From Verrucomicrobiia bacterium (GTDB taxonomy: Bacteria > Verrucomicrobiota > Verrucomicrobiia > Verrucomicrobiales > DEV007), in assembly GCA_030425385.1 (NCBI GenBank), contig JAUIAH010000024.1:52249-116248 (forward strand): DNA of 64,000 nucleotides. The letters are read 5' to 3'. The notes beneath the pieces were generated by a model. The model was not told where the DNA came from and searched no databases. It worked only from the letters and a program-made list of their open reading frames with translations. Positions 7,402 to 17,186 of this stretch are shown piece by piece (the stretch's first letter is position 1; each line of letters begins with the position of its first letter). A program made the position numbers and the translations under genes.

Positions 7402-10400
7402 CTAGGGGTTCTTGACATGAATCTCCATCTGAGGAAACGCGATCTCAATGCCAGCCTCGCGGAGAGCCGCTTCGATCCGCTGATTGAGTTCGGTTTGCGT
7501 GCTTACGAGATCGCTCAATTGGCCGACATGGGCACGTAATTCGAAGTCGAGGGTGCTCGCTCCAAATCCAATAAAGACCGTCACAGGGGCAGGATCTTTC
7601 AGAACCCGAGGATGATCCATGGCCAGTTGAGTGAGGAGGGTCTGCACCTCGGTGACCGAGGACCCGTAAGCTACTCCGACAGGAATCTCGAAGCGTAAAA
7701 CAGTGTCACTCAGAGTCCAGTTCACAAACTCACTCGTGATAAAGGCCTTGTTAGGGACGACCAGGTCACGGTTGTTGAAGAGGGTGATCGTCGTGGCGCG
7801 GCTGCGGATCTGCGAGACCTTTCCTGACAGATCACCCACGGTCACAATGTCACCCACGCGAATGGGGCGCTCGACGAGGAGAATGAGGCCAGCGACAAAG
7901 TTGGCGAAGATTTCTTGAAGACCGAAGCCGATCCCCACGGACACCGCGGCTGCAAGCCATTGGACCTTGTTCCAACTGACGTGAATGAAACCAAAGCCGA
8001 TGATCAGTCCCGTGATCAGCAAGACATAGCGCACGCCACTGGTAATGGCATAGGCCACCCCGCGGTCGAGGTGCATCCGCTGAAGAATGGATACCTCGAG
8101 AAGACCAGGAACATTTCTAACAGCAATGTAAGTGGTGAGAAAGGTGAGGATGGCTAGCGCAATGTCAGCGAGAGAGATGCCCTCTGCAGGTGCCTTGACG
8201 GCGTCACTTGCAGGCGTACCTGTGCCTGGAATGAGTTCGTTGTTAGTCTTGCCGAGGTCGGGTGATTCATCCGTCAAGGTCGACCCGGGCCAGACGGTCA
8301 TTTCATCGAAGACTTGGAAGGCGGGAAGCACACTGCTCCAGATGCCCCAGAGGCCGATGCCAGCGGCGAGCACGAGCGCGGCTCTCAACAGGCGATGTGT
8401 CTGATGCTGGGCCTCATCGAGATCGATCTGTTCAATCTCGGGAGGCTGTTCTTCGAGGACGGGCTCGGTGCCCTGCGTCTCTTGTTGACGCGATCGTTCA
8501 GCGCGCCAGGCAGCGAGCCGTTCACTGGCTTGCTTGAGCTTCAAGCGGCGTCGAGCGGTAAGAATGGCGCGCCGAGAGAGCGAGGCAAAGAGGAGGAGCC
8601 CCAATGCCAACCACATGGTCTTTGCGAGCAGACCTTCGACTAACATGACCGAATACTGGAAGCCCGTGGCGGACGCCAAGGTCAGGGAAACGGGGATGGC
8701 GATCGAGGTGATGAGGACGGCGAGATGCCAAGCCTTGCGATTCGCTGCCCCGCGCAAGCACGCTCTACCCATGAAGAAGATGCCCATGCCTAACACCCCC
8801 ATTTGAACAAAGTAGAAGAGGCGGCCATCGCTGGTGCCGGGGGCGGTATTCAAGCGGTATGCCGTCACAAGCAGCGCGAGGCCCACATAAACCGGGGTGA
8901 ACCAGCGAAGATGTCGCGCCAGTGGATTGCGGATCCGTTCTTGAAGGTGAAAGTGTGAGACGGCGAGGCTCTTGGGGCGAAGGGATTGCTGGAGAAAGAT
9001 GAGAAAGAGCATGAGCCCAAGCACACTGGCCACACCACTGCCGATGGCGCGACCAAGGGGGATGGCGAAGATGAGCCAGGTCCCCAGGGTCAAGGCCATG
9101 ACGATCACAAAGGCCTTCGCCGTGATGCGAAAGCGATGACAGGCGCGTTCCTCTGCTTTGGCACCAAGCTTGGAGAGATGGGTGAGGAGACGTTTGCGTA
9201 GAGCGATGAATCCACCGACGAAAGCGAGGTAGAGAAACCAAGCGGTGGGATACGATCGCTGATCATTCCAAAGTTGGCTCCAGGAACGCCGCAAAGCTTG
9301 ATTGGCAAATCCTGGCAAGCTTGCCGCATCGGTGAGAAACTGTGAGGGACTCCAAGGTTGTTGGCTCCGGATCCAAAGGATCCTCTCATTGATGTAGCGG
9401 TCGAACGCGTTGACCAAGGGAATCAACTCTTGCAGTTGCGTGCTCACGTTCCCCAAGGTGGCCACCAATTCACTCCGTTCGTCGATGGACGTGCGTAGGA
9501 GCGCCTGGTGTTCTTCGGCAAGTTTGCTAGCCTGGGCATCGTCCGGCTGAGTGGTGGTGAGGTCGCCCTGGGGCGCTTGTTCTTCTTCAGTGGCGTTGTT
9601 AGTTGCGGTATCTACCGTGCGGGTTGTGGTCAGGGTGCGTCGTTTGCGCAGCTCATCCATGCGGAGAAGCACAGAGGCGGATTCCGTCACAGCGTCTGCC
9701 AATTCGTCATGGAGTACGTCCGTGGAGGGGAGACGGCTTCGGTGGCTTTGTAAGAGAATGCCAGTGGTCTCTTGGAGATCGAGCCCGGCCCGTTTGATGA
9801 GATCGATGCGTTGCCGTGTTTCCTCGAACCGTTGCCGGATTTCATCGGTCTCGGCCTGACGCGTCTTGAGCTGAGATTCCCAGAAGGCTAAGCGGGCCGC
9901 TGTCCCATCGATTCCGGTCCGCTCTTGCGCCAGTTGCAAGTTTTCCATCGCGAGGTCGGCGAGCGGGGTGCTCTTGAGGCGATCCCATTGTGCCTGCGCG
10001 TCCTCAAGGGCAGTGTTCGCATTCTGTCGGCGAATGGCGCGCACTTCCGCCCGCCAGCGGAGGTCGAGATCCGTGAGCGCGGCGACGCGTTTCTCAGCCG
10101 CGGCCAGTTGATCCGTGTTTAAGGCGGCGGTGTCCCGATAGAGCGTGCTCTCCGTTTCAAGCGCTTGCCGCTCAAGTTCGGCCAGTTCCTTCTGCGCCTC
10201 TGCGATGAGACGCGCGTAGGGGCGGACGTCGCCATTCGGGGGCGGCTGCGACTCAATGGCGGCACGTTTGGCCGCAATCTCATCTGGAAGGGTGCGGAGA
10301 CGCTCAGCGCGTTGTTGGCTTTCCGTGCGGAGCGTGTCCAATCGGCGCTGGGCAGCGAGCAAATCCGCCGTCACGGATTCCTGGCGTTCCACCTTGGCAT

Positions 10401-10725
10401 CGGGATCGAGATCATCGGCATCCTCGGGCCCATCCGGCAACGGATCGGGATTGGCGAGCTTCGCTTTGGCGGCTTCGATGGTCGCGGCCGCTCCACGCGT
10501 TTGTAGAGTCGTCAGGTGCTCCTTGGTCTTCTGGATGGATTCGATCAGAGGGATCAACGCATCCAAATCCTGCAGCCGTTCGCGTTCCTCATCGGACGGC
10601 TCGGTGACGCTGCGCAGCGCTTCTGTTTCTGCCTGGAGCGCGCTAAGCGCAGGGCGAGCGACCTCCTGCCCGTGCAGGAGCGCCATGGAGATGTTGAGAA
10701 TGAAGAGAAATGCTAGGCGACACAT
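7402..10725 (-). CDS. Giant MscS-family mechanosensitive channel (MscK/KefA-like)
   Basis: An envelope channel expected to release solutes under hypo-osmotic stress. At about 1107 residues it matches the large MscK/MscM class, not the small MscS. A signal peptide (MCRLAFLFILNISMALLHGQ) is followed by about 450 residues of periplasmic coiled coil rich in Ala, Arg, Glu and Gln, then many membrane helices. The C-terminal MscS core shows the pore helix and junction (VSVGIGFGLQEIFANFVAGLILLVERP) and the beta domain (IRVGDIVTVGDLSGKVSQIR, VVPNKAFI). I chose the ATG at 10725 because it begins the signal peptide. A GTG at 10788 overlaps the kinase stop by four bases and would add 21 residues, so translational coupling is an alternative. 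The gene upstream is a Ser/Thr kinase. Confidence 0.9.
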   Translation of the reverse strand: MCRLAFLFILNISMALLHGQEVARPALSALQAETEALRSVTEPSDEERERLQDLDALIPLIESIQKTKEHLTTLQTRGAAATIEAAKAKLANPDPLPDGPEDADDLDPDAKVERQESVTADLLAAQRRLDTLRTESQQRAERLRTLPDEIAAKRAAIESQPPPNGDVRPYARLIAEAQKELAELERQALETESTLYRDTAALNTDQLAAAEKRVAALTDLDLRWRAEVRAIRRQNANTALEDAQAQWDRLKSTPLADLAMENLQLAQERTGIDGTAARLAFWESQLKTRQAETDEIRQRFEETRQRIDLIKRAGLDLQETTGILLQSHRSRLPSTDVLHDELADAVTESASVLLRMDELRKRRTLTTTRTVDTATNNATEEEQAPQGDLTTTQPDDAQASKLAEEHQALLRTSIDERSELVATLGNVSTQLQELIPLVNAFDRYINERILWIRSQQPWSPSQFLTDAASLPGFANQALRRSWSQLWNDQRSYPTAWFLYLAFVGGFIALRKRLLTHLSKLGAKAEERACHRFRITAKAFVIVMALTLGTWLIFAIPLGRAIGSGVASVLGLMLFLIFLQQSLRPKSLAVSHFHLQERIRNPLARHLRWFTPVYVGLALLVTAYRLNTAPGTSDGRLFYFVQMGVLGMGIFFMGRACLRGAANRKAWHLAVLITSIAIPVSLTLASATGFQYSVMLVEGLLAKTMWLALGLLLFASLSRRAILTARRRLKLKQASERLAAWRAERSRQQETQGTEPVLEEQPPEIEQIDLDEAQHQTHRLLRAALVLAAGIGLWGIWSSVLPAFQVFDEMTVWPGSTLTDESPDLGKTNNELIPGTGTPASDAVKAPAEGISLADIALAILTFLTTYIAVRNVPGLLEVSILQRMHLDRGVAYAITSGVRYVLLITGLIIGFGFIHVSWNKVQWLAAAVSVGIGFGLQEIFANFVAGLILLVERPIRVGDIVTVGDLSGKVSQIRSRATTITLFNNRDLVVPNKAFITSEFVNWTLSDTVLRFEIPVGVAYGSSVTEVQTLLTQLAMDHPRVLKDPAPVTVFIGFGASTLDFELRAHVGQLSDLVSTQTELNQRIEAALREAGIEIAFPQMEIHVKNP

Positions 10726-10784
10726 GATCGGTTGGAGCGGAAACGGAGCACTGGCACGCGGCATCTGCCAAGCGCAATATTGGC

Positions 10785-11936
10785 TCACAGACGAATCGTC
10801 GGGGCGTCGTCGAAAGAATCACTCGTGACACCCGGAGCCTCGTCGTCGTAGGTCGTCACCGGAAGGCGTTCGATGAGAAGGCGCAAATCGTTGACGTATT
10901 CGCTGTCGAGACCCGTCTTGACCAATTGCCGATGCAACTCGGCGGCCTTGACCAAATTCGCTTCCTCAGCACTCGCGAGGCGTTTGCTAGGATCTGGATG
11001 AATGAGATCCTGACAAAGATCGATAAGATCGGCGTTGCGGGCCACATCGGGAGGCAAGAGTCCGGGTAATCGGTTGGGGAGTTGTCGTTTGGCGGCGCGC
11101 AAGGAGTCGATCGATTCGGCTTCGTGAAAGAGGCGGCACCCGGACAGCATCTCGATGAGAACATAACCGAGGCTGGCGAGATCGGACTGCACCGACTTGG
11201 GCCGACTGTCGAGGATCTCGGGCGCGGCATAGGCGGGCGTCCAACTCACGCGCAGGCCACCTGTGGTCATGTCCACGGCAGAACCCAAGTCGACGAGTTT
11301 GACATTTCCCGTCTGATTCAACATGACATTGCTAGGCTTGATGTCGCCATGAGCGAGACCGGCACGATGGAGCGAGGCGAGTCCTGTCAATGTTTCACGA
11401 AGGATCTGAAGGGCCACTCCTGGCTGCAACCGCGAGTGCTGAGGTCCATGCGTGATGACCACATCATTCAATTGGGCGTGCTGCGCTTCCGAGAAGTGTT
11501 CGCGGGCCCAATGAAGCGTTTGCGAATGGAGGAGGTGCTTGAGGTCATAGCCATTGACCCATTCCATCACCATGATGCGCACCCCATCATTCTCGATGAA
11601 ATTGTGCACGTCCAAGAGTTGATGGCATTGCAGTTGCGAGGCCCGCATCGCCACGGCAGCCATGCGGCCCATGTCCGCGACGTAGTCTGAGGAGTTGGCG
11701 TAATTGATAGGGGAAAAGGCTTTCAAGGCCACCGGATGCCGAAAGCCATCCACGCCCGAGCGCTCACAGTAGTAGACCACGCCTTGACCCCCCTGGCCGA
11801 CGAAGCGGAGCCCTTCGTATTCGGAGTCCCAATGCAGACGACGTTGCGTGCGCATGGCTTTGAAGCGATCCAAGAGCGAGAGCGTCGAGTCGCCTTCCGA
11901 AGAAGGCTCGGCAGGTTGAGAGGCGTGCACGCACAC
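10785..11936 (-). CDS. Hanks-type Ser/Thr protein kinase (soluble)
   Basis: Glycine loop at about 47-54 (GQGGQGVVYY), ATP lysine Lys72 (VALKAF), catalytic loop HGDIKPSNVML (Asp198, with Gly in place of the usual Arg, so a non-RD kinase), metal-binding DLG at 216-218 in place of DFG, and APE at 238-240. All essential catalytic residues are present, so it is probably active. No membrane helix is visible in 383 residues. The first codon is GTG; an ATG 27 codons later (MRTQRRLHW) is a possible true start. It lies just upstream of the giant MscS-type channel and downstream of gluQ on the same strand. The kinase-channel pairing suggests, but does not prove, phosphorylation control of the channel or of osmotic response. 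Confidence 0.88.
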   Translation of the reverse strand: MCVHASQPAEPSSEGDSTLSLLDRFKAMRTQRRLHWDSEYEGLRFVGQGGQGVVYYCERSGVDGFRHPVALKAFSPINYANSSDYVADMGRMAAVAMRASQLQCHQLLDVHNFIENDGVRIMVMEWVNGYDLKHLLHSQTLHWAREHFSEAQHAQLNDVVITHGPQHSRLQPGVALQILRETLTGLASLHRAGLAHGDIKPSNVMLNQTGNVKLVDLGSAVDMTTGGLRVSWTPAYAAPEILDSRPKSVQSDLASLGYVLIEMLSGCRLFHEAESIDSLRAAKRQLPNRLPGLLPPDVARNADLIDLCQDLIHPDPSKRLASAEEANLVKAAELHRQLVKTGLDSEYVNDLRLLIERLPVTTYDDEAPGVTSDSFDDAPTIRL

Positions 11937-12022
11937 AACCAGTCGCGGATGGCCTCCAAAGCAACCCCGTGTTGCCTCATTGAAGAAATTCGAGCGCTTC
12001 GAATTTCCATCCTAACAAGCGC

Positions 12023-12847
12023 TCATCGCTCTACACCGAGCGCTTGCCACACCCGTGCGGGTGTCCAACCCTGGGAGCGCAATTGAGTGAGTGCGAGGGC
12101 GCGATCGCGGGTGGCGAGGCGTTTGCCGGAGGCATCGCAGATGAGGCGGTGATGGTGCCACTTGGGCTCGGGCAATCCTAACAAGGCTTGCAAGAGCCGA
12201 TGGACATGGGTGGCGGGAAAGAGATCCAGACCGCGGGTGACGAGCGTGATGCCTTGGGCGGCATCGTCGACCGTGACGGCAAGGTGATAGCTGGTAGGAG
12301 TGTCTTTCCGAGCGAGGACGATGTCGCCAAAGAGCGCTGGTGCTGCCCGTTGGGTTCCCCCATCGCGGTCTTCCCAGGAGAGCGGCCCGGCGTGTGCCTC
12401 CGCAGCATCCATCTTCAGACGCCATGCGTGTGGGGCGCCCCGCGCAAGGCGCTCCGTCACGCGTTCGGGAGCGAGTCGCCGACACGTCCCCGGATAAAGA
12501 GGGCCATCAGGGCCGTGCGGCGCGCCGCCTGCTTGCTGGATGTCTCGCCGCGTGCAGAAACAGGGATAGAGGAGGTCACGCTCACGGAGCACTCCCAGGG
12601 CAGCTTCGTAGGCAGAGAAACGGGCGCTTTGGCGCATGCTGGCATCGTCCGGGGCCAGGTCGAGCCAGTGGAGATCCTCCAAGATGGCCGCCTCATGTTC
12701 AGGTCGGCAGCGGCTGGCATCGATGTCCTCCCATCGCAGGAGAAATCGCCCGCCCATCTCCCGTGCCGCGTGCCAGGCGAACCACGCTGCATACGCGTGG
12801 CCAAGGTGTAAAGGACCGGTCGGGCTCGGGGCAAAGCGCGTGATCAT
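12023..12847 (-). CDS. gluQ: Glutamyl-Q tRNA(Asp) synthetase
   Basis: Attaches glutamate to the queuosine base of tRNA(Asp). It looks like the catalytic half of glutamyl-tRNA synthetase without an anticodon-binding domain: 274 residues, [17 protein letters not shown] carrying the HIGH motif as HLGH (14-17), cysteines in [10 protein letters not shown] and YPGTCRRL fitting the GluQ zinc site, [10 protein letters not shown], and GKRLATRD in place of KMSKS. Length and lack of a C-terminal domain separate it from GltX. It is divergent from the cyclophilin gene (51 bases between starts) and 86 bases upstream of the kinase gene on the same strand. Confidence 0.93.
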   Translation of the reverse strand: MITRFAPSPTGPLHLGHAYAAWFAWHAAREMGGRFLLRWEDIDASRCRPEHEAAILEDLHWLDLAPDDASMRQSARFSAYEAALGVLRERDLLYPCFCTRRDIQQAGGAPHGPDGPLYPGTCRRLAPERVTERLARGAPHAWRLKMDAAEAHAGPLSWEDRDGGTQRAAPALFGDIVLARKDTPTSYHLAVTVDDAAQGITLVTRGLDLFPATHVHRLLQALLGLPEPKWHHHRLICDASGKRLATRDRALALTQLRSQGWTPARVWQALGVER

Positions 12848-12898
12848 TTGTCGAACCGAGGGTTGCGGTCACCTGGTTTCACTCCTATCAATCGAGCC

Positions 12899-13396
12899 AT
12901 GTCGGATATCCACATCATCTTAAAAACGGACAAGGGCAACATTGAGGCGACTCTCTATGCGGGTGACGTGTCGGTGACCGTGGCCAATTTCCTCAATCTC
13001 GCTCAGCGTGGTTATTATGACGACATCACCTTCCATCGGGTTATCGCTGATTTCATGATTCAAGGGGGTGATCCTACCGGAACAGGCCGTGGAGGCCCTG
13101 GTTACCGGTTTGAAGATGAGTTTCGTCCGCATCTAAAGCATGACAAGCCCGGCATCTTCTCCATGGCAAATGCGGGTCCTCACACCAATGGGAGCCAATT
13201 CTTCATCACTCATGGAGCCACCCCGCACCTTGACCACAAGCACACCGTCTTCGGGCACGTGACCAAGGGCCAGGACGTGGTGGATGCGATCGCTCAGGGC
13301 GACAAGATTCTGGGGATCGAGATCCTCGATTCCACCGATGAGCTCTTCGCCAGCCAAGCCGAACGCTTGAACGACTGGAACAAGGTCCTCGGGTAA
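12899..13396 (+). CDS. Cyclophilin-type peptidyl-prolyl cis-trans isomerase
   Basis: A cytoplasmic-type cyclophilin of 165 residues catalysing proline isomerisation. The family core is intact: [52 protein letters not shown] and [11 protein letters not shown], including the catalytic-site Arg of FHR. No signal peptide is seen when starting at [19 protein letters not shown]; an upstream in-frame ATG at 12848 would add 17 residues with no sign of homology. It sits 24 bases upstream of hom and may be read with it. Confidence 0.92.
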   Translation: MSDIHIILKTDKGNIEATLYAGDVSVTVANFLNLAQRGYYDDITFHRVIADFMIQGGDPTGTGRGGPGYRFEDEFRPHLKHDKPGIFSMANAGPHTNGSQFFITHGATPHLDHKHTVFGHVTKGQDVVDAIAQGDKILGIEILDSTDELFASQAERLNDWNKVLG

Positions 13397-13420
13397 CGCC
13401 CGCGGTCCTTTCAGAAGTCG

Positions 13421-14725
13421 ATGGCACGACGTAAGATTCAAATCGGTCTGGCAGGTCTCGGCAATGTGGGCATGGGCGTCTACGCCAACCTGTCCAAGAA
13501 TGCCGCCTTGCTTTCGCAACGATGTCAGGCAGATCTCGATATCACGCGCATCGCGGTACGAGATGCCTCCAAGGCGCGGAATCGTGCTGTACCCGCCGAT
13601 CTCCTCACGGAATCCTGGCAGGACCTCATTGACGATGACGCCATCGATGTGGTGGTGGAATTGATCGGTGGCGTGGATCAAGCGAAGACCCTCGTGACCG
13701 CGGCGCTCCGGCGCAAGAAAGTGGTGGTGACGGGGAACAAAGCGCTCCTCGCGGAGCACGGTCAGGAGATCTTCTCCCTCGCTCAAGAAATGGAGGTTCC
13801 CGTCTATTTCGAAGCGGCAGTGGCTGGCGGGATTCCGATCATCAAGGCTGTGCAGGAATCGCTGGTCGGTAATGCCATCCGCATGATCTCCGGAATCATC
13901 AATGGGACCTGCAATTACATCCTCACCAAGATGCGTGAGGAAGGCTGGAGCTATCAAGAGGCGCTCAAGGAAGCGCAGGCTCTCGGATACGCCGAGGCAG
14001 ACCCTACCCTTGATGTCAACGGTTGGGACGCCGGGCACAAGGCCGTGCTCTTAGCCTCTCTCGCCAGTGGCCGATGGGTGGCAGCGGATCAGATCCATGT
14101 AGAAGGCGTCGAAGACATCCGCTTGGGTGACCTTCGCTTCGTTGAAACGTTGGGCTACGCAGTGAAATTGTTAGCAGTGATTCGGTGCGCTGACGACGAG
14201 CCCATGGAGGTGCGCGTGCAGCCTTGTCTGGTGCCAAAGAGTCATCTGTTAGCTTCGGTCAATGGCGTGTTCAACGCCGTCATGGTGGAGGGCGACTTGG
14301 TGGGTGAGACCTTGTTTTATGGAAGCGGGGCTGGTCAGGACCCGACATCGAGTTCCGTTATTGCTGATATCGTGGACGCAGCGGTGGGACTACAGCATGA
14401 GGAGAAGCGCGGCTACGTGCCTTCGAGTGAATTGGCCGCCGTGAAGCCGATCGCGGATACGATTTCACAGTACTATCTCCGCCTCCACGTGGACAACCGC
14501 CCAGGCGTGCTGGCGCACATTGCACAAATCACCGCGCGTCATGACATTGGCATCATGTCAGTCATCCAACCGGAATCGACGGGTGAGACCGCTGACCTGG
14601 TGCTCATGTTAGATCATGCGCCCTTTGGCTCGGTCCAGCAGGCCTTGGCGGAAATTCGCGAATTAGAATCGACCAGTGACGACATGACCCTCCTGCGCAT
14701 GGAATCGTTTGAAGAGTCGCCCTAA
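13421..14725 (+). CDS. hom: Homoserine dehydrogenase
   Basis: Reduces aspartate semialdehyde to homoserine in threonine/methionine synthesis. The N-terminal NAD(P)-binding region reads GLAGLGNVGMGVY (about 7-19). The catalytic domain carries VVTGNKALLAEHG, the signature AVAGGIPIIKAVQESL, and ISGIINGTCNYILTKM. The C-terminal ACT domain (YYLRLHVDNRPGVLAHIAQI) implies feedback regulation, usually by threonine. Length 434 is standard for the monofunctional ACT-bearing form. It is first of hom-thrC-lysC, with 15 bases to the next start. Confidence 0.96.
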   Translation: MARRKIQIGLAGLGNVGMGVYANLSKNAALLSQRCQADLDITRIAVRDASKARNRAVPADLLTESWQDLIDDDAIDVVVELIGGVDQAKTLVTAALRRKKVVVTGNKALLAEHGQEIFSLAQEMEVPVYFEAAVAGGIPIIKAVQESLVGNAIRMISGIINGTCNYILTKMREEGWSYQEALKEAQALGYAEADPTLDVNGWDAGHKAVLLASLASGRWVAADQIHVEGVEDIRLGDLRFVETLGYAVKLLAVIRCADDEPMEVRVQPCLVPKSHLLASVNGVFNAVMVEGDLVGETLFYGSGAGQDPTSSSVIADIVDAAVGLQHEEKRGYVPSSELAAVKPIADTISQYYLRLHVDNRPGVLAHIAQITARHDIGIMSVIQPESTGETADLVLMLDHAPFGSVQQALAEIRELESTSDDMTLLRMESFEESP

Positions 14726-14740
14726 CGCACGAACCGTTTC

Positions 14741-15826
14741 ATGAATCACGACCAAGGTGTCATTTCCCGCTATCGCGACCACTTGCCGGTGAGCGATGCG
14801 ACCCCGATCATATCTCTCAATGAGGGATCCACGCCACTGGTGCACGCACCCACCCTTTCCGAAAAGGTAGGACGAGGCTGCCAGGTTTACGTGAAATACG
14901 AAGGGCTCAACCCGACCGGATCGTTCAAAGATCGCGGCATGACCATGGCCATGTCCAAGGCTGCCGAACAAGGGGCGAAGGCAGTCATCTGTGCCTCGAC
15001 GGGCAATACCTCTGCTGCCGCTGCGGCTTATGCTGCCCGTGCTCGCATGGATTGTGTGGTCCTTCTCCCCGCGGGCAAGATTGCCAAAGGCAAGCTTGCC
15101 CAGGCCTTGGTCTACGGGGCTAAGGTCGTGGAGATCGATGGCAATTTCGATGATGCCCTGCGGCTGGTCCGGGAAATCGGAGCGTTGGACCAGTTTGAAG
15201 TCGTGAATTCGATCAACCCCTTCCGCATCGAAGGACAGAAGACGGCCTCCTTTGAGATCGTCGATGTATTGGGGAAAGCGCCAGAGGTGCATATCCTTCC
15301 TGTCGGTAACGCCGGCAACATCACGGCTTACTGGAAAGGCTACTGCGAATATCGTGATCGGGGGCAATGTCAGAGTCGCCCCAAGATGCTCGGATTTCAG
15401 GCAGAGGGTGCGGCGCCGTTGGTGCGAGGAGCACCGGTCGAGCACCCTGAAACCGTCGCCACCGCTATCCGGATTGGCAATCCTGCTAGTTGGGATGGCG
15501 CCATGAATGCCATCCGCGAATCAGAGGGGCACCTTGACATGGTCACGGATGACGAAATCCTGGAGGCACAGCGCTGGTTGGCCTCGCATGAGGGGCTCTT
15601 TGTCGAGCCCGCCAGTGCAGCGTCCATTGCCGGTCTCATGAAGAGTCTCGATCCCTCCCGCCGACACGCGGAGAATCCTATGGCATCGATCGCTCCCGAG
15701 AGCACGATCGTGTGCACCGTCACGGGACATGGGCTCAAGGATAGCGACATCATTCTCAAAGCAGCCTTCCCCATGTTCAAGGCCAAGACTGACAAAGAAG
15801 ATGTCTTGCATCAGTTAGGATTCTAA
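14741..15826 (+). CDS. thrC: Threonine synthase
   Basis: PLP enzyme making threonine from O-phosphohomoserine. The pyridoxal lysine is Lys63 in EGLNPTGSFKDRGMTMAM. Also visible are the substrate-side CASTGNTSAAAAAYAARA and the phosphate-cup-type PVGNAGNITAYWKGY. Length 361 fits the short bacterial class. It lies between hom and lysC; lysC starts two bases after its stop, so the three genes are almost certainly one operon. Confidence 0.96.
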   Translation: MNHDQGVISRYRDHLPVSDATPIISLNEGSTPLVHAPTLSEKVGRGCQVYVKYEGLNPTGSFKDRGMTMAMSKAAEQGAKAVICASTGNTSAAAAAYAARARMDCVVLLPAGKIAKGKLAQALVYGAKVVEIDGNFDDALRLVREIGALDQFEVVNSINPFRIEGQKTASFEIVDVLGKAPEVHILPVGNAGNITAYWKGYCEYRDRGQCQSRPKMLGFQAEGAAPLVRGAPVEHPETVATAIRIGNPASWDGAMNAIRESEGHLDMVTDDEILEAQRWLASHEGLFVEPASAASIAGLMKSLDPSRRHAENPMASIAPESTIVCTVTGHGLKDSDIILKAAFPMFKAKTDKEDVLHQLGF

Positions 15827-15827
15827 C

Positions 15828-17048
15828 ATGGCCACGATTGTGCAGAAATACGGCGGCACCTCCGTCGGTTCGACAGAACGCATCCTCAACGTGGGCCGCC
15901 GCGTGCTCGCCACGCAGCGCGAAGGGAACCGAGTTGTCGCTGTCGTCTCCGCCATGGCAGGTGTCACGGACAGCCTCTTGAAGCTCGCTTCGGAAGTTTC
16001 GGAAGATCCGACAGAGAGAGAAATGGACGTCTTGTTAGCCACCGGCGAGCAAACGACTATCGCGCTCCTCGCCATGGCGATCAATCACATGGGTGGCAAA
16101 GCCGTTTCCCTCACTGGTGCCCAAGCGGGAATCGCCACGGACGGGGAACACACCCGCGCCCGCATCCGCAATATTGCCTCGGAGAAAGTGGACGCCTTGT
16201 TAGACGATGGCCACATCGTGATCATCGCAGGCTTTCAGGGTCAAACGGCCGATGGCCGCATATCCACTTTGGGTCGTGGCGGATCAGACCTCTCCGCAAT
16301 CGCCATGGCGGCGGCGGTGAAAGCGGATCGGTGTCAAATCCTCACCGATGTCGACGGCGTCTACACCTGTGACCCACGCGTCGTTCCCAATGCACGGAAG
16401 ATCGAGGAGATCAGTTACGACGAAATGTTAGAAATGGCGAGTTCGGGATCCAAGGTGATGCAATCGCGCTCGGTAGAATTCGCCAAGAAATTCGGCGTCG
16501 TCTTCGAAGTCTGCTCTAGTTTAAACACCAATCCTGGGACCATCGTCATGGAAGAGAAACCGCATATGGAAGCCGTCGTCATCCGAGGCGTGAGTCTCGA
16601 GCGCGACCAAGCCAAAGTCCGCGTCGGCAATGTGCCCGATCAGCCCGGCTTCGCCTCCCGGATCTTTCGAGCCATCGCGGACGCTGGCATTATCATCGAC
16701 ATGATCGTGCAGAACACCTCCGAAGATGGAGTCACTGATATCTCTTTCACCCTGCACAAGAATGAGCTCGTCAAGGCCAAACACGCCTTGGCCGCGGCCG
16801 TGGAAGGATTCGCCGCTGGCGACACGCGGGTGACATCAGAAGAAGGTGTTGCCAAAGTGAGTGTGGTCGGCATAGGCATGCGTTCGCACTCGGGAGTCGC
16901 CGCAGACATGTTCACGGCTCTAGCGGAAGCCCAGATCAATATCAAGATGATCTCCACCTCCGAAATCAAAACCGCCGTCATCGTCGCGGAGGCTGACGTC
17001 GAGAATGCATCCCGAGTCGTCCACGACGCCTTCGGGCTCGGTGCCTAG
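15828..17048 (+). CDS. lysC: Aspartate kinase
   Basis: Phosphorylates aspartate, the committed step toward lysine, threonine and methionine. IVQKYGGTSVGSTERI is the amino-acid-kinase start signature. FQGQTADGRISTLGRGGSDLSA and LTDVDGVYTCDPRVVP mark the nucleotide and aspartate pockets. Two ACT domains follow (ISLERDQAKV-like segment from about 250 and a second from about 335, VSVVGIGMRSHSGVA), as expected of a feedback-inhibited monofunctional enzyme. It closes the hom-thrC-lysC run. The 138 bases after it hold no terminator I can recognise. Confidence 0.95.
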   Translation: MATIVQKYGGTSVGSTERILNVGRRVLATQREGNRVVAVVSAMAGVTDSLLKLASEVSEDPTEREMDVLLATGEQTTIALLAMAINHMGGKAVSLTGAQAGIATDGEHTRARIRNIASEKVDALLDDGHIVIIAGFQGQTADGRISTLGRGGSDLSAIAMAAAVKADRCQILTDVDGVYTCDPRVVPNARKIEEISYDEMLEMASSGSKVMQSRSVEFAKKFGVVFEVCSSLNTNPGTIVMEEKPHMEAVVIRGVSLERDQAKVRVGNVPDQPGFASRIFRAIADAGIIIDMIVQNTSEDGVTDISFTLHKNELVKAKHALAAAVEGFAAGDTRVTSEEGVAKVSVVGIGMRSHSGVAADMFTALAEAQINIKMISTSEIKTAVIVAEADVENASRVVHDAFGLGA

Positions 17049-17186
17049 CCGCGACTGGGAGGATGGACCCCCAAGCAGCCAATGCCCGATCATTCGCAGA
17101 CGATCCAACCGGCTCCCCATGCGCTCATCGCTTTCGCGGCTTGCGTGTCGTTGGGTTAGGTCTTTATTGTCCGCATATCAGAGTGC

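Noticed and set aside
13133..14038. Antisense frame opposite the cyclophilin and hom
   Set aside because: Both plus-strand genes have complete family motifs; this is a codon-bias shadow.
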